From: Tubulanus polymorphus
Lineage: Eukaryota; Nemertea; Palaeonemertea; Tubulaniformes; Tubulanidae
Length of the DNA: 64,000 nt
Direction: 5' to 3'
Assembly (NCBI RefSeq): GCF_964204645.1
Contig: NC_134036.1
Location: forward strand, 8,106,704-8,170,703
Both the position numbers and the translations under genes were made by a program. Below, piece by piece: positions 54,031 to 64,000 of the stretch (position 1 is its first letter; the number at the start of each line of letters is the position of its first letter). The notes below the pieces were generated by a model that saw only the letters and a program-made list of their open reading frames with translations, was not told the origin of the DNA and made no database searches.

Positions 54031-54909
54031 TTACGAAGTACACTTTGAAGGGTTCTTCTGATACTGCTTGGATAATGTAATCCTGCTATTTTCATCTGTT
54101 AGCTTCAACATTTTGTCCATGTTTCAACACATGGCTAAATCTATATAGCTGCGTTCACACGACAACTAGTTAGACCGGTCTAAATCGGTCCGCACTGGGC
54201 CCACAGGATGTCGCCATGAGTATTTTACCCCGAAATTTATGTAAATGATCATAGATTTATGATTCCCTGGCAGTTTTTTATTTGAACAATTTTGACGCAG
54301 TGTACCATATATCTGGACACATGAACCTATAATAGATTCTAGGTATTTTCCAGAACAATTTATAGGGATATCTATTCAACTATCAACATACGCTGAGATT
54401 TTAAGATAAATAATAATCCGTTAGCGTACACATTAATTTTAGGTAGTATAGAAATTATATGAAATCTTAAAACTATATTAATAGGCTTGATAAGTAATTG
54501 CTGACGATACGATTGAATTGATATTGCAGAGTACGATTTAGACCGGCTCCTAGTACCAGTTTCTCTCCACACACACAGATTTAGTTCTGTCCTAATTTAG
54601 ACCCATCTAAATAATGTCGTCTAAACGCGCCTATACAGTATATGTATTCTAAACCTACGTATTTATCATTCTAGGAGGATCAGCATCAGATTGCTTTGAT
54701 TGAGTTTGTACACAATGAAACAAGCTACAATTATTGACGTTGTATAATTTCCGTTGTTGACGTAAGTTCATTTGCCTAAGCTTGAGCTAATTATGAAAAT
54801 ATCTGGTACTTAAAACATTTCTTTTATTTAAAACATTCTTCTGACTTGAATTTAAGGATAGTCAAAATCTCATACAATGTTTTTATGGTTACAGTATTGG
54901 TATTTTTAG

Positions 54910-55224
54910 GTAGTGGACTTTGGAAAGACCAGCAATTCAGAAAATTCAGCATTCCCAAGTATTGTTGTGGTTGGTGATGGGGTATCGTATGCGCAATATT
55001 TTCTTTCTGTCGGAACAGTGCTTATGGATTGTACCACCTACAAAGATCTATCCGGAATCAAGTTAGCATTACTGGCAACACTGGTATTGTACTACATTTT
55101 TGACCTGAACTATCCGAGACCTTTCAAGGAGTCCCTATCATTCTTTCAGGCAGTTCTATTTCAAGAAAATTGTCGTAAAGGCAATAGAACGGCCAAATTA
55201 TTCAGCCATTTTACATGTAGTTAA
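54910..55224 (+). pseudogene. Exon of the same unnamed family
   Basis: After TTTTTAG an open frame reads FPSIVVVGDGVSYAQYF, then LALLATLVLYYIFDLNYPRP and ESLSFFQAVLFQ, typical of the C-terminal exon of the same family (GDG..A, YYIFDLNYP). It ends at TAG 55,222. It lies between the two copies of the ATLA exon, so the order of exons has been disturbed or duplicated. Confidence 0.45.
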
Positions 55225-55331
55225 ATAATACATGTAGTTGAATTCCTGTAAAATCCAGCCTTGGTAAACTAATGAGTAGTTTGAGTAAAAATACAATATT
55301 AGAATTGAAATCTGACAGTGAGATTGTAAAA

Positions 55332-55470
55332 GATCAGTTTGGTGGAGCAGATTTTGTGGCCTTTTAAAGTGAGAAGGGTCAGTGTGATTCTACGAGGCAT
55401 TCATTAATTCATTCATCCTGACCCTACTCACTTTAAAAGGCCACAACATTTGCTCCACTTAGGCGATCTT
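55332..55470. repeat. Long palindrome with GGCCTTTTAAAGTGAG arms
   Basis: GATC..GTGGAGCA, TTTGTGGCC and TTTTAAAGTGAG are mirrored as CTCACTTTAAAA, GGCCACAACATTTGCTCCAC and GATC. The loop is ATTCATTAATTCATTCAT-like. About 55 bp per arm with few mismatches; MITE-like, with no obvious target duplication. Confidence 0.65.
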
Positions 55471-55576
55471 TAATTTCAGGGTCAAATTTCATCTTCAATA
55501 ATAATTTTTCACTAAAACTGTATGCTATAAAATTACATTTCTGTATAGACAGTAACTTTTAGGAATTTCATTTCAG

Positions 55577-55680
55577 GGGATATGTAAGGGATTTTCTAAG
55601 TGATTTTTCTCAAAGATATGAAACAATGATTGAAAAGTTAGCCACTTTGGCTTGGATGAGTGGAGATATTATCATTTAGA
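55577..55680 (+). pseudogene. Second copy of the ATLA exon
   Basis: After a good acceptor (TTTCATTTCAG) the frame encodes GYVRDFLSDFSQRYETMI and EKLATLAWMSGDI, then TAG. It is nearly identical to the exon at 53,892 and so is a duplicate. Here the splice site is intact. Confidence 0.5.
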
Positions 55681-56074
55681 TGAACTAGAAAATGCGCATT
55701 CAGAAAAGAAATAAACCTGGAAAATCGGCAGAATTTTGAATTTGCTTGAACTATATGTGCTCTTCTTTGATTGTGTTTTTATTTCATGCTTAAGGCTGAA
55801 CTGTTCAGATATATTATATTATGTTTTTTAGTGATGCGGACTGAGATGGTCAGATATATATTTTACCATGTGAATGACATGTACTAATGCAGCTATTTAA
55901 AGGCAGCATTCTCTTAAAAAGAGCGTGTATGTATTTGATTTACGCTTATTGTGGCCAAATACATTGGTTAAGAATTTTGATACTTCCTTTTTGACAATTT
56001 TAATTCAAAATAATAAAATTTTGGATTTCAAGATTAATCTCATCTTTTTGGTTTTTCTGCCGGGAATGTGTTGA

Positions 56075-56275
56075 GTTTTGCAATGTTCCCACAGGTGTTC
56101 CGGAGTTCTACAAGTGTGTTCCCAAAAGGTGTTCTTGCAGTGTTCCCACTGGTGTTCCAGAGTTCCAAGAGTATGTTTCCAAAAGGAGTTCTCGTAATGT
56201 TCCCACAGGTGTTCCATGATTTAAGTGTTCCAAAACTCTACTCAACTGAAAATGTTCTAAGTAGTGTTCAAGATA
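56075..56275. repeat. GTTCC-rich minisatellite
   Basis: About three units of ~66 bases made of GTGTTCC, GAGTTC and TTCCCACAGG elements. Open frames on both strands here (for example EHLWEHC-like repeats on the minus strand) are a by-product of the repeat. Confidence 0.6.
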
Positions 56276-56860
56276 TGTTCTTAGTTTTTACAGTGTATAG
56301 CAGACGTAGAGCACTCAACAAATTCTGATAATCAAAACACAATCAATCGAGTTGACAGAACAGCAGCCAAAATTGCTGAAGATAGAATTAAAGGAATTTC
56401 GAATGAAATCTGATGGGTTTATGCTGTAAAATTATATAGTTTCTAGTAATCATATAATCCTTGTCGCCCGGAGTCTCACGATTCTCGCGGGAATTTGTTT
56501 ACTGTGAGTTGTGTTCAATCATGTGATTATTATTTGGCGGGAAATTGAACCAATGATATAAATGCATTCTGAGTGATATTGTTAAACCGGTTTTATCATG
56601 TGATTTAGTGCTCGTGTTTTTCGAGTTTATAATGAAGTTCAGTTCTCACTCAGGAATCGTCGTGTTCGGGTCTTTCCTTTTCTCTGTCGAAGTACAGTCT
56701 CGACACTGTTTTCTTCAGCTCGGAATGCGCAAGGCGACCGAGTTTCCGATCCGTTTCGAAGCCATCAAAACGGCCGCCGATTCGCTTCGTAGTGTGTTAT
56801 GAAACTCGTAATACTGACTACTAGTTAAACGCTCGTTTTTATTCGTGTGAAATGGTTCTT

Positions 56861-57058
56861 CTATTTTTCTGCGTACCGGATATAAACCGCGGCTGTGGCG
56901 TCGTCTGCGAATTTGTTTGCCAGTTCCAGTGGGTTTTTGGTGCACACCAATGCGCAATCAAAGTTTATATCGCCCTCCGCAGTGACGTGAATTTCATACA
57001 TATTTGCAGCAGCAGCAGCAGCAGCAGCAGCAGCGGGGGCGGAAAACTGAAAGCTCAT
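56861..57058 (-). CDS. Possible first coding exon with poly-Ala run
   Basis: From ATG at 57,056-57,058 the minus strand encodes MSFQFSAPAAAA.., an 11-residue alanine run from a GCT/CAG microsatellite, then NMYEIHVTAEGDINFDCAL and CTKNPLELANKFADDATAAV. The sequence after the repeat has balanced amino-acid use and looks coding. A possible donor CCG|GTACGC lies near 56,877. No domain recognised. The opposite-strand Ser-run frame is a shadow. Confidence 0.3.
   Translation of the reverse strand: MSFQFSAPAAAAAAAAAANMYEIHVTAEGDINFDCALVCTKNPLELANKFADDATAAVYIRYAEK
57004..57033. repeat. (CAG)n microsatellite
   Basis: Ten GCA/CAG units followed by GGGGGCGG. They encode Ala on the minus strand, in a possible exon. 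Confidence 0.9.
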
Positions 57059-57099
57059 ACGAAAGAGAAAACAAATATTTTCTTGAATGATTAGAACTA

Positions 57100-59390
57100 A
57101 AATTGTCTTAAATACGATTTTTCGCTACAAGCGCTTCGTTCGGTAAACGGTAATACTGGTACTTCATATAAATTCACCCTATTTACTCTAAGGCAAACAA
57201 ATGGATACCTTGTTTCTCCCTGTTTCTCCGTCTGCTGAACGCGAAAGTTGACCGCCTATCTTCTCTGTACATAACGTTTTTTTTTAAATTGTGACCAGGC
57301 ATATACGATAGCTAAACGACAGCTAAAGAAATGAACTGATTCTGTTTCAGTTTACTAAGTGACCCGGCCGCTGCGTAAGTATCATTTTCTGGCCTAAACA
57401 GAAGGAATTTATTTTCCCGTTCACTAATTCCCGGCTCGTCCACAGCTCTCTCATCATGTAAATAATAATTATCTTTTTATTTCCAACTGGACACTTGAAT
57501 TAATAAAGAATTATTTGATTTCTTACCTAAATCACGGAGTAATATCGATCGAACAGGTCTCAAACGCTGTGTAAGATTGAATTAAATGCAGCCGAATTCA
57601 TTATTCATTTGCATAAAACCTGTTTCTGATATCTGATCGAAAAGGCTTTGCCTTATTAAAACAATGCGCAATCGGGATGAATATACTAGAATAACCTCCC
57701 CCTCCGCTCCTACCCCACCCCTCCCCTCCTACCCCACCTGGTCCGTATTTACAAGAACAAAGATTGCTTCCTGAAAGGAAACAGCCTCTGAAGTTCGTCT
57801 GTGAAAGAAATACAACGACTTTGTCCTCATTTGCATAATATTTCTACAGTAGACTCCGCCCGAGTCAGAACTGTTCAACTTGGAGATAACTTTTCAATGC
57901 GGATGTTTGAAATATTTTTGTGACACTGTTTTAAGGGGTACATAATATCCAACTCGGATATAACTCTCACGTTAGACACATTATATCGGTCCCAAAAGAT
58001 TCGACTTGGGCAAAGTCTACAGTTTTTACATAAAATCAACATTTATATTAAAACCAGCTCGGAATTATGATAATTCGTTAAAGTGCGTGTAATAAAATTT
58101 CAATTGAATATCGTCATGAAACGTGTTGTATCATGCTTCATCGTATTCCAGAGTTTCGGGTCGTGCAAAAATGAGTTATTGCGCGAAATTGCCACGAGTT
58201 AGAAACCACGTTATAAAACAGTTCTATCGATATAAAGATAATAAGCTGATTCCTGCATGTTTTAACGTACTTTTTAAAACGACGTTCGCTCCGATTTTGT
58301 GCGGAAACGTCAGAAGCTGAAAACGGCTTCAGGCATCGTGTGAGACATGAATATAAAAACAACACGACCGTAGGACACACAAACACACACACGATTCACG
58401 ACAAATCCGTCGCAATTTAATTATTCAAAAATTTAATATGAAATTAAACGGGGTAAAATGGAGAATAATCCGATCTGTAAAGAGCGGATTAAAAAACAGG
58501 ATGAACACAGTAAAAATCTGTACCCGTTGGGCTATAATACCCCCTCTCTCTCCCTCCCGCCTCGACGTTTTGTGATATGTGACAAAATTATGTCCTAGGT
58601 ACGGATCTAGGGAGTGAGAGGGAGCGGGTCGACCCTATTCCACTAGAAGTGACTCTTTTTTATCAAGACAATGATCCGAAAAAGAGTTGAAAAAATAAAC
58701 AAATTCGACGCCCATACTGCACCTTTTCCGATTCATTTCTAATAATGCCGTGTTGATGGATGGGCGGGAATTCGGATATAGCCTTCAGCGTGATTACTTA
58801 CTCCAATGAAAGCCAAGCCCTTCCACTCTGCACCATGTTCCTGCCTATCCAGTTCTGCCAATTCCCTTCTTCGATACTTTATCAAGTTCTGTATACGGAT
58901 ACTAGTTCAACATTAGCTCAAAGCAACAATAACAAAAATCCTAGAGTGATAAGTATTCTATTAACTGTTATTTATTTCCTGTCTTAGAAAATCGGATGTG
59001 GATTTTCATTAACTCATTATCGGTAAAACTTTTGTCCGGGCCCTAGAAAACGTATTGACAAATAGGTCTGGTTTTAAGTAACCGGTATCTTATTGGTTGT
59101 AGAACCAAAATTCACTTGAGCTTATTTTTGCTACTGGACCAAGAGTGTTTTTATCTAAGGGATCTTATTCATTCAACCTTTAACCAAACCTGAAAATATC
59201 ATCGAACTTATCATAACAGCTGCCGACCGGAATAGGAGATCTTATCAACCAATCAACAGGGCCACAGTACGTGACATCACATCATTGCGCCAATCGTACG
59301 GTCGTCCAAAAGTGGTCTTAAATCTTAAGATGTTAGGTTGGCTATAGAACTAAGTCGGTCGGCTGAGACTGGTCTTGAATATAAGCCATG
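57100..59390. other. No supported gene
   Basis: Only short frames. Low-complexity features include a CCCCTCC/CTACCCC stretch at 57,706-57,740 and CTCTCTCCCTCCC (58,545) facing GGGAGTGAGAGGGAGCGGG (58,608), which may pair. Frames at 58,123, 58,138 and 58,760 show no domain. Confidence 0.5.
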
Positions 59391-59471
59391 ACTAAATGCA
59401 ACCGGCCCCAGATCCGGAGTATGATCCATTGATGAGTAAGTAATAAGCGCGTTGTCGGTGTGACGACCTAC

Positions 59472-59650
59472 CTGTTTTTGAGCAGACATACTGCATATAC
59501 GAGGATTGAACTTTCGTCCACTTCCAGCTGGAATGGCTACATCCGATACATAAGTTGAATCTTTCCATGTAGTGTATCGATCGGCATGTCTTATCTCCGG
59601 AACAGAGTGTCGCGCATGCGCTCATCGTCGTGTGGTTTCGCTTGAAATTG
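59472..59650 (-). CDS. Possible PAN/apple-like exon
   Basis: The minus strand reads MSACATLCSGDKTCRSIHYM, then ERFNLCIGCSHSSWKW and a donor AACAG|GTAGGT at 59,472-59,471. Four cysteines with this spacing are usual for a PAN/apple-type domain. The acceptor may be TTTCAAG near 59,641. It lies downstream of the exons at 61.4 and 60.2 kb and could be part of the same gene, though the intron phase does not fit simply, so I leave it separate. Confidence 0.35.
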
Positions 59651-59834
59651 GCGGCGATACATACATGCAAAATCAATCAGCTGCGGGGTCAGGTGATTCT
59701 GTGTTTATTTCTGCGGTGTAATACTTTTCTTTTTTTATAAATCACGGTTAAACGCACCCTGTGCGCCACCTGTCGGGTTCTTCTTGTCGAGAAGAACAAG
59801 AAAAACTAGAAGAAACATTCAGCCCAAGAAACAG

Positions 59835-59905
59835 TGTGGGATTCGAACCAACTCGCATTGAACGCATATATGAGCATATATGAGACCAGGGTTCGAATGT
59901 TGGGA
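59835..59905 (-). repeat. tRNA-derived SINE-like patch
   Basis: The minus strand has GAGTTGGTTCGAATCCCACA, a perfect T-arm/B-box, and the opposite strand also shows a GGGTTCGAATG. A TTTCTTCTAGTTTTTCTTG-like tail follows. There is no complete cloverleaf. It probably represents the head of a SINE rather than a tRNA gene. Confidence 0.35.
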
Positions 59906-60042
59906 TAGTTGATGGCATAAGGAAATTCAAAGGTTTTCCACTTGGAAAATGCTGTTTAAGAATACAGCCTCTCTCATCAATCAAGGATTTTTACGACGCC
60001 TCTCCAATACATATCTAAATAGCTTTTTCAATGATATTATAC

Positions 60043-61512
60043 CTTGAATGTTTCACTAAACCTTCAATAGTATAAGGCCTTGAGCGTGAACCGTTCTGCA
60101 ACATACCTTTATAGTTATGCGAAATTCCATACGAACACATTGCTCCATTGATCATGGTATCTGTTTCTGTTTTCGTGCAATATTCACTGAGTCTTATAGG
60201 CTGCGTTGATCTAAAAGTCTTGCATCGATAGCTTTCGTCGTCTTGTTTAACTACGCTTATAAATATACAGTTCCATGGCTCCTTCAAACAAACATTCTCA
60301 CAAACATTGAGCGCGGCATCGATGTCGTTTACACCGTCCAGTGCGTACTTCATCGAATGGAGAGCATCTTGTTCACAGAATATCGGTAGGCAAAACCGTA
60401 TTCTTATTTCATCTGTGTTTAAATATCAAAATCATTGATTGATCGGTCATTTGTCTCATATGATTTATTCTACAAAATATCACGATGAGCTTTAAGGACT
60501 CGTCTAGAGACTGAAGGCTGCGGGGGGCGGATCTAGGAAATTTGGAAGGCTAGGGTCCAGAAGAAGAGGAAAAGATAATTTTCAGATAGAGCAGCCATGT
60601 CATAGGCTACAAGCGGGATTCCATCCTCGATATTTTCTAAGAGATCTTCGGGAAAATATGCAATGGATGAGTGACAACTCTACGGGTTTCAACAATCTTT
60701 ATCTTGACTCGTCAAGGGAAACGTCCATAATGGGAAGGCAAGGAAGGGTCCTCGGTGGCCCTAAATCCGCCCCTCAGCCGCTACTCAGCATGGCGTAGAA
60801 AAACCACATAGTGGTTTAACTCGGTTTAATTTCACCATACAATCAGACGATACTATGATAACTATTATAACACAAACATCGATAGAATCATAGGAATATT
60901 GAAGGAGGAAAAGGGATAGTGATTTATAGCATCTATTGATGAGCTGGTGTTTATAGAAATTCAATCCATGCGAAGCGAAAAGTTCACCTCGCAAATAGTT
61001 TTAAAACGCTTTTAACATACAACTGTGAGAACCATGATTTCATCTGTGATCAGAGCGACAATCTGGGGTTTCTATTTCTAGTGTAAAAACTGGACCTAAA
61101 TATTTACGAATGGCAATCCAATTATGTAAAGTGTGACACGATCAAGTGAAATAGCATCCTGATTATAGTGAGTTTTCTTGTCAAGTTTTGAAAATCATTG
61201 AAAAATATTTCATAGCATCATTGAGAACATCATGGATACTGTCTAATGAAACCGTTATTTCAGTCAAAATGTAAAACTAATCATTGTGGCAGGGATTTCA
61301 AATCCTGATTCGACTAAAATTTCAGTGGAATGAATATGAATTTCTTATTTTTACAATTAAAACGATTGATTCTACAAATCATTAAATGAGATATAAGCTT
61401 ACTAACCTGGCCAAGTCGAATTGAGCTTTTTCAGCAAATATACATTTTCATCACCGCCGATTGTAATCGAAACAATAAACAGTTCAAACAATCCAAACAC
61501 CAGTCCAAACAT
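60043..61512 (-). CDS. Secreted cysteine-rich protein (at least 2 exons)
   Basis: Exon 1 (61,512-61,407) encodes a signal peptide (MFGLVFGLFELFIVSITIGG) and ENVYLLKKLNSTWP, ending at CCAG|GTTAGT. Exon 2 (from 60,412, acceptor AAACACAG) joins in phase and encodes FCLPIFCEQDALHSM, AALNVCENVCLKEPWNCIF, YRCKTF and LSEYCTKTE, ending at AAG|GTATAA (60,042) or at the TAG at 60,015. About ten cysteines are spaced as in secreted PAN/apple-like or lectin-type modules. The gene may continue to the exon near 59,500. Not recognised with certainty; a secreted host protein of unknown ligand. Confidence 0.55.
60523..60785. mobile_element. MITE with GGCTG-GGGG-GCGGAT ends
   Basis: The ends GGCTGCGGGGGGCGGATCT and the inverse of AATCCGCCCCTCAGCC match with small gaps, and inner AAGGGTCC/GGGTCC segments are also inverted. 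It lies in the intron of the gene on the minus strand. It is about 260 bp without a gene. Confidence 0.5.
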
Positions 61513-61574
61513 AATTGTTGTTTATCTCGCGAATTAATTAAATAAAATAGTGAATAAACTAGGTTATATCTAGT

Positions 61575-61695
61575 TAATGCAGGACCCGGTTCACGTTCAG
61601 TATCCAGTTCCACAGGTCAGTGCCCGGTTCTACTGCCACAGGACCCGGTTCCACGTTCAGGGCTCGGATCCACCAGTACACGGTTCCACACTCGG
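61575..61695. repeat. ACCCGGTTCCAC-type minisatellite
   Basis: Five or six degenerate units of ~20 bases containing ACCCGGTTC, CACGTTCAG and CCAGTTCCAC or CACAGG. They lie ~110 bases upstream of the LINE ORF1, perhaps as part of its 5' UTR. Confidence 0.55.
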
Positions 61696-61823
61696 TTAAG
61701 TTTGAATATCTAAGTTTGAAAAAACCTAATAAAATGGCGGCCTAGTGTGTGCACGTTCAAAAAGAGATCCCGTGCTAAATTATTATTTGTTGTGGTCATG
61801 AGTGACTTTTGATTCAACTAATC

Positions 61824-63170
61824 ATGGATACTAACGGATTAAATAGAGACAATTCGGTGAAATTTGATTTGAGACAATTCGGGAGGAGAAAACTATCTCA
61901 TTTGGACATTTTAAACGCGGTTCGAGATAAGATTGATGTGAGTAAAATTCTATCGATACAATTGACGAACTCAAATTGTATAATAACTACTGTCGATCCT
62001 GAGACAAAGGACATCTTGTCAGATTCGTGCATTCAAGTGTTAGATCAAACTGTTGGTTTTACTGATGTTGGAGTATCTGTAATCAATGTAAAGGTCGTGG
62101 ATGCTCCTATCGAAATGGACGACAGGACTATAGTTGCGTTTATTTCGAAATTTGGCGATTACATTAGCGGTTCGATCAAAAGAGGACTCATAAATGGGAC
62201 TTCGATCTTCCCGGGAACGAGATATTTACAGATGCGTACTATCAAAGAGGTCGTACCAAATTTCACTAAGATTGGAGTATATAATGTTCGTATATACTGC
62301 GATTCGATCTGTCAAATTTGTTTGAACAGTGATCACAGATTAAATAACTGTCCCGTACGGTTGAATGAACGGTTGAGTGAACGCCTATGCCATGTATGCA
62401 AGTCACCCGATCACATAAAACGCGACTGCCCACTCAATAAAGAATTCAACTCAGGTTTTCGCCACGTTGAAAGTACCGTGAGTCCTGAGGTCACTGAACA
62501 GGAACAGCATAAACAAACGAAAAAAGTACTGATTTTGGGCGATTCGAACATGAGAGAATTCCCAAATGACAACGGCTTAGTTGTTTATCAATCTGGTGCA
62601 ACATTCGAAAACATAGATCCGTTGCTTGATAAAGTTGACTCCCTAGTTAACGATTTAACCGCGATAACCGAGGTCGTTGTACATTTAGGCACTAATGATA
62701 TAAACAGGCACAAATCAGATCCCGATGATATCAAGGTTAACACTACATTAGGGTTAGCCAAGGTTACCGAAAAGTTCGCAAAAGCTAAAGTGTGTTTCTC
62801 GAGCGTCATCCCTAAGAAAGGTATAAATAACAATACGAAAGATTTCAATACTACTGCTTGTATGGTAAATACATACATGGATAAGTTTTGTTCGAGACAG
62901 AACATTCTGTTCATCAACAATGATGTCATCTTAAAACGATCAGGAACTATCAGAGATAGATACTACAATGTTAGTGACTCAAGTGGGACTCATTTGAATG
63001 AACTTGGAAAGTCGGCCCTCGCTAAGAACTTCAGTGACATCTTGTTCTCTGACAACCAGGCTGAGATTTTCAGTACTCCAGCAACAAACAAACGTAAGAA
63101 GAGATCTATAACTCAAACCCCACCGAGCACAGAAAAAGATCCAAAGAAAGCCAATTTTGATGTCAGTTAA
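61824..63170 (+). CDS. LINE ORF1: CCHC knuckles and SGNH-type esterase
   Basis: 448 codons from the first ATG. The N-terminal 150 residues form an RRM-like fold with no clear motif. Two zinc knuckles follow at about residues 165-205 (CQICLNSDHRLNNCP; CHVCKSPDHIKRDCP). The C-terminal half is an SGNH hydrolase: block I KVLILGDSNMRE with the Ser nucleophile, block III HLGTNDIN, block V SSGTHLNELG with the His. ORF1 proteins bind LINE RNA; esterase domains are known in CR1/L2 ORF1 proteins and may act on lipids. The tail is basic (KRKKRS), resembling a nuclear signal. It is intact. Confidence 0.85.
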   Translation: MDTNGLNRDNSVKFDLRQFGRRKLSHLDILNAVRDKIDVSKILSIQLTNSNCIITTVDPETKDILSDSCIQVLDQTVGFTDVGVSVINVKVVDAPIEMDDRTIVAFISKFGDYISGSIKRGLINGTSIFPGTRYLQMRTIKEVVPNFTKIGVYNVRIYCDSICQICLNSDHRLNNCPVRLNERLSERLCHVCKSPDHIKRDCPLNKEFNSGFRHVESTVSPEVTEQEQHKQTKKVLILGDSNMREFPNDNGLVVYQSGATFENIDPLLDKVDSLVNDLTAITEVVVHLGTNDINRHKSDPDDIKVNTTLGLAKVTEKFAKAKVCFSSVIPKKGINNNTKDFNTTACMVNTYMDKFCSRQNILFINNDVILKRSGTIRDRYYNVSDSSGTHLNELGKSALAKNFSDILFSDNQAEIFSTPATNKRKKRSITQTPPSTEKDPKKANFDVS

Positions 63171-63173
63171 ACA

Positions 63174-64000
63174 ATGTCGGAATATATATTAGAACCGGAA
63201 TGTACTAATTGTGACTATTATTGTGCGAACAATTTCGCTTTAAAATTTTCAACACCTTGTGAGGGAAAACCGTTGAGTGTATTTCATGCTAACGTCCGAA
63301 GTGTCAAGAAGAACTTCGATAACTTCAGTGATTACCTTCAAACTCTGAACCATCAATTCTCTGTAATTGGATTATCCGAAACATGGACAGACGAGAATAT
63401 CCCAAATGAATCCTTGTATCACATCCCTAACTACACTAGTTTTTTTCGAAGTAGATCGAATAAATAGGGTGGTGGTGTAGGTATCTTAATAAATAATACT
63501 TTTCGATATAAAATTAGGGAGGATTTAGTTATTGGTGAATCTATATTTGCTGAATTATCTTATTAAAAAAAAAGATTATCGTTGGTGTTTTGTATCGTGC
63601 GCCTGAATCTGATTTAACAAACTTTATTAATGAATTCAATAGATTTACACATATGGTTAACAAGGAAAATTTGAATGTTATATTAATGGGTGACTATAAT
63701 ATTGACTTTAGCAAAATTGGAAAAAATTCTTTGTATGAGAGTTTCATAAATATTGCGAGCTCTAATTCATTTTCACCGCTTATTAATTTACCCACTAGAG
63801 TTACTGAGCAATCTGCTACGGTAATAGATAATATATTAATTAACTTTAGCCAAGAGTCTAAAATTTTAAGTGGAGTCTTCCTTAACGATATCACAGATCA
63901 TTACCCGATTTTTGCTGTGATGGATATTTTAAATGAGAAATATAATCCCAATTCCCCTATAATTCAGATCCGTGATATTAATCCAAGGTCAATCGAAACA
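63174..64000 (+). pseudogene. LINE ORF2: APE endonuclease, two breaks, partial
   Basis: The ATG at 63,174 is followed by an APE-type endonuclease: HANVRSVKKN, IGLSETWTDE (catalytic Glu), a TAG at 63,465-63,467, then GGGVGILIN, a second disruption near 63,565 (TTA|AAAAAAAA run, stop or slippage), VGVLYRAPES, ILMGDYNIDF (catalytic Asp/Asn) and, near the end, SDHYPIF-type DHYPIFAVM. Beyond 63,990 the window ends. ORF2 in this family also encodes the reverse transcriptase. Confidence 0.8.

Larger units (their letters stand above)
61700..64000 (+). mobile_element. CR1/L2-type non-LTR retrotransposon (LINE), 5' part
   Basis: Two consecutive genes typical of CR1/L2 LINEs: ORF1 with zinc knuckles and an esterase domain, then ORF2 beginning with an APE-type endonuclease. 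ORF2 starts three bases after the ORF1 stop. The reverse transcriptase lies beyond the end of the window. Because the 5' end and ORF1 are present, this may be a full-length copy, though ORF2 has two disruptions. Confidence 0.8.

Noticed and set aside
56005-56217. Minus-strand frame with EHLWEHC-type repeats
   Set aside because: It comes from the GTTCC minisatellite, which is open in several frames.
59748-59984. 78-codon minus-strand frame
   Set aside because: It covers the tRNA-like/SINE patch and its tail, so coding is unlikely.

Overview
The window is nuclear DNA of a marine invertebrate, most likely a mollusc or another lophotrochozoan. The reasons are spliceosomal introns with GT/AG borders, a small WSC-domain secreted gene, a CR1/L2-type LINE, Ty3/Gypsy and KDZ transposon remains, a mobile element built around short tandem repeats of the kind described in bivalves, and many fold-back repeats. 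No species can be named from sequence alone. Host-like DNA has ordinary base composition. Three blocks (about 0.1-6.2 kb, 26.4-42.3 kb and 42.3-53.4 kb) are strikingly AT-rich and gene-dense.

The AT-rich blocks are three related endogenous Polinton/Maverick- or adintovirus-like DNA-virus elements. Copy A (26.4-42.3 kb, mostly + strand) is the most complete. It has a 408-bp fold-back end, a protein-primed family-B DNA polymerase gene, a small possible OB-fold protein, a penton-like minor capsid protein, four short proteins (three with membrane segments), a 463-codon protein with a C-terminal membrane anchor, a coiled-coil/hydrophobic protein, a double-jelly-roll-type major capsid protein and a zinc-finger protein. 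Two hairpins follow. Convergent genes on the minus strand then encode an A32-like packaging ATPase, a retroviral-type integrase with a C-terminal chromodomain, and two small proteins. Copy B (42.3-53.4 kb) follows head-to-tail in the same order, has lost the first part of the polymerase gene and carries many stops and frameshifts. Copy C (0.1-6.2 kb) lies in inverted orientation, keeps only the middle genes and is interrupted by a 1.24-kb mobile element. Copy A itself carries several frameshifts and nonsense codons, so none of the copies looks fully functional as read.

The notable point in the viral blocks is regulatory. Almost every structural gene begins at a T-run, a short spacer, and TAAATAAATG with the start codon inside it. 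Polymerase and its neighbour begin at TTAAAATG instead. This resembles poxvirus-type late promoters, although AATAAA inside the same motif could serve as a poly(A) signal. A second unusual feature is a 25-bp GC-rich micro-palindrome present twice in copy B, once as an in-frame insertion in the integrase gene.

Elsewhere: 6.3-10.4 kb holds degenerate tandem repeats and a Foldback-type element whose long inverted arms are arrays of a ~190-bp unit. 10.8-14.1 kb is a decayed KDZ-type transposase gene with introns. 16.3-16.9 kb is the 3' end of a Ty3/Gypsy element. 23.5-24.4 kb is an apparently intact three-exon secreted WSC gene. 25.6-26.0 kb is a THAP pseudogene. 53.5-55.7 kb holds decayed exons of an unnamed animal gene family. 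59.4-61.5 kb (minus) holds exons of a secreted, cysteine-rich gene. 61.8-64.0 kb is a LINE running off the window end.
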